From contig NZ_CP039891.1 in the NCBI RefSeq assembly GCF_005221325.1, forward strand, positions 62,001 through 126,000: 64,000 nt of DNA, in the 5' to 3' direction. The translations under genes were made by a program, and so were the position numbers. Origin of the DNA: Agrobacterium tumefaciens. GTDB taxonomy: Bacteria; Pseudomonadota; Alphaproteobacteria; Rhizobiales; Rhizobiaceae. The notes under the pieces were generated by a model. That model saw only the letters and a list, made by a program, of their open reading frames with translations, was not told the DNA's origin and ran no database searches. This document shows, one piece after another, positions 63,325 through 64,000 of the stretch (the stretch's first letter is position 1; every line of letters begins with the position of its first letter).

Positions 63325-64000
63325 TCAATAGATCGTCAGAGCAGGAATGAAGCTCACTGCCATCAGAAGCAGCATCGCCATCCCGAAAAAGGGCCAGAGT
63401 TCGCGCGTCGTGGTGCCAAGCGGTGCCTTAGCGATGGACGAAGAGATGAACAGCGTCGTGCCGATCGGCGGCGTGTAGAGGCCGATGCCGAGGTTGATCA
63501 CCATCATCAGCCCCAACTGGACGCGGTCGAGCCCGATCGCATCGGCGAGCGGCACGAAAATCGGTCCGAGAAGCAGGATCGCCGGAGGCATGTCGAGCGG
63601 CATGCCGACGATAAGCATCAGGATGTTCATCATCAGGATGATGACGATGGGGCTGGAGATATTGGCCGCGACCCATTCCGCCATCTGTTGCGGAGCCTGG
63701 TCGAAGGTGAGGACCCAGCCGACGGCAGCACTGCCCATGATCACCAGCATGACGACGCCGGTGGCCACGCCTGCCTCGACGATGTTTTCGCAGAAGCGCG
63801 GCCAGGTCAGATCGCGATAGACCAGCAGGCTCAACAGCAGCGAATAGACTACGGACAGAACTGCGACTTCGGTTGGTGTTGCAAAGCCGAAGCGCAGCAG
63901 AAGGATGATGAGGATGGGCAGCAGGATTGCAGGAGCACTCTGTAGCGCAAGCCTTGCGAGCTCGCGCTTCCTCATCTTGACCTTTTGGGCGCCATAGCCG
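63325..64000 (-). CDS. TRAP transporter large permease, DctM-like (C-terminal part)
   Basis: The frame is open to the window edge (GYGAQKVKMRKRELAR at its left side), so the 5' part lies beyond 64000; about 225 residues are visible. Six or so long hydrophobic segments, with the C-terminal DctM blocks FATPTEVAVLSVVYSLLL (TPTEVAV), LDMPPAILLLGPIFVPLA and NLGIGLYTPPIGTTLF. TRAP permeases import organic acids using a sodium gradient and need a binding protein and small permease; those must lie to the right. Coupling to ABC sugar genes with a ten-base gap is unusual. Confidence 0.9.
   Translation of the reverse strand, partial: GYGAQKVKMRKRELARLALQSAPAILLPILIILLLRFGFATPTEVAVLSVVYSLLLSLLVYRDLTWPRFCENIVEAGVATGVVMLVIMGSAAVGWVLTFDQAPQQMAEWVAANISSPIVIILMMNILMLIVGMPLDMPPAILLLGPIFVPLADAIGLDRVQLGLMMVINLGIGLYTPPIGTTLFISSSIAKAPLGTTTRELWPFFGMAMLLLMAVSFIPALTIY

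Overview
The window reads as part of a large conjugative replicon (plasmid, megaplasmid or chromid) of an alphaproteobacterium in the Rhizobiaceae (Agrobacterium/Rhizobium type). The main reason is a Ti-plasmid-style quorum-controlled DNA transfer region: divergent traCDG and traAFBH operons around an oriT, a perfectly palindromic TraR box, the antiactivator gene traM and the LuxR-type regulator gene traR. Gene style also fits: GC-rich DNA, many ABC uptake systems, imuB-dnaE2 mutasome genes. No rRNA, tRNA or CRISPR array was seen. traI, trb and rep genes are not in the window.

Layout. 1-4.2 kb: 3' part of imuB and complete dnaE2 (inducible error-prone repair). 4.2-5.5 kb: an IS5-family (IS427-like) element whose matching terminal inverted repeats enclose not only the frameshifted transposase but also a complete SMI1/KNR4 (SUKH)-like gene as passenger. 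5.6-6.3 kb: a higBA-type toxin-antitoxin pair with a twin palindromic operator. 6.5-8.0 kb: small genes beside tra (57-aa basic protein, secreted nuclease, WGR protein, 65-aa protein). 8.0-17.8 kb: traG, traD, traC, tra box, oriT, traA, traF, traB, traH, a second tra box, traM, traR.

18.2-22.2 kb: a TetR, DJ-1/PfpI, lipocalin-like and SDR cluster of unknown role. 22.8-33.2 kb: two divergent paralogous GntR regulators, then a tightly coupled operon for a DapA-like lyase, aldehyde dehydrogenase, FAD amine/imino-acid oxidase, four-gene quaternary-amine-type ABC importer and a proline-racemase-family protein with altered catalytic residues. This looks like uptake and oxidation of an amino or imino acid (hydroxyproline-like or betaine-like), but the substrate is not proven. 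34.0-38.5 kb: an adenine-deaminase-like enzyme with an AzgA-type purine permease, divergent from an AraC regulator.

38.9-51.1 kb: drug or stress functions: broken TetR gene, GST, RND pump, membrane-fusion protein, TetR, an orphan FabF-like ketosynthase, MarR, MATE pump, an NmrA-like oxidoreductase and a truncated SDR. The same 22-bp palindrome lies in front of both the RND and MATE genes, suggesting one regulator for two pumps. 51.4-58.2 kb: a seven-gene sulfur-acquisition-like operon (sulfurtransferase, SsuA-like binding protein, flavin monooxygenase, ATPase, permease, second sulfurtransferase, SDR). 58.4-64 kb: an IS3 orfA remnant, then a sugar-type operon (TRAP large permease, RbsA-, RbsC- and RbsB-like proteins, amidohydrolase) running off the right edge.

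Several decayed regulator genes (LysR, RpiR and TetR remnants) lie between the modules, as expected for a mosaic accessory replicon.
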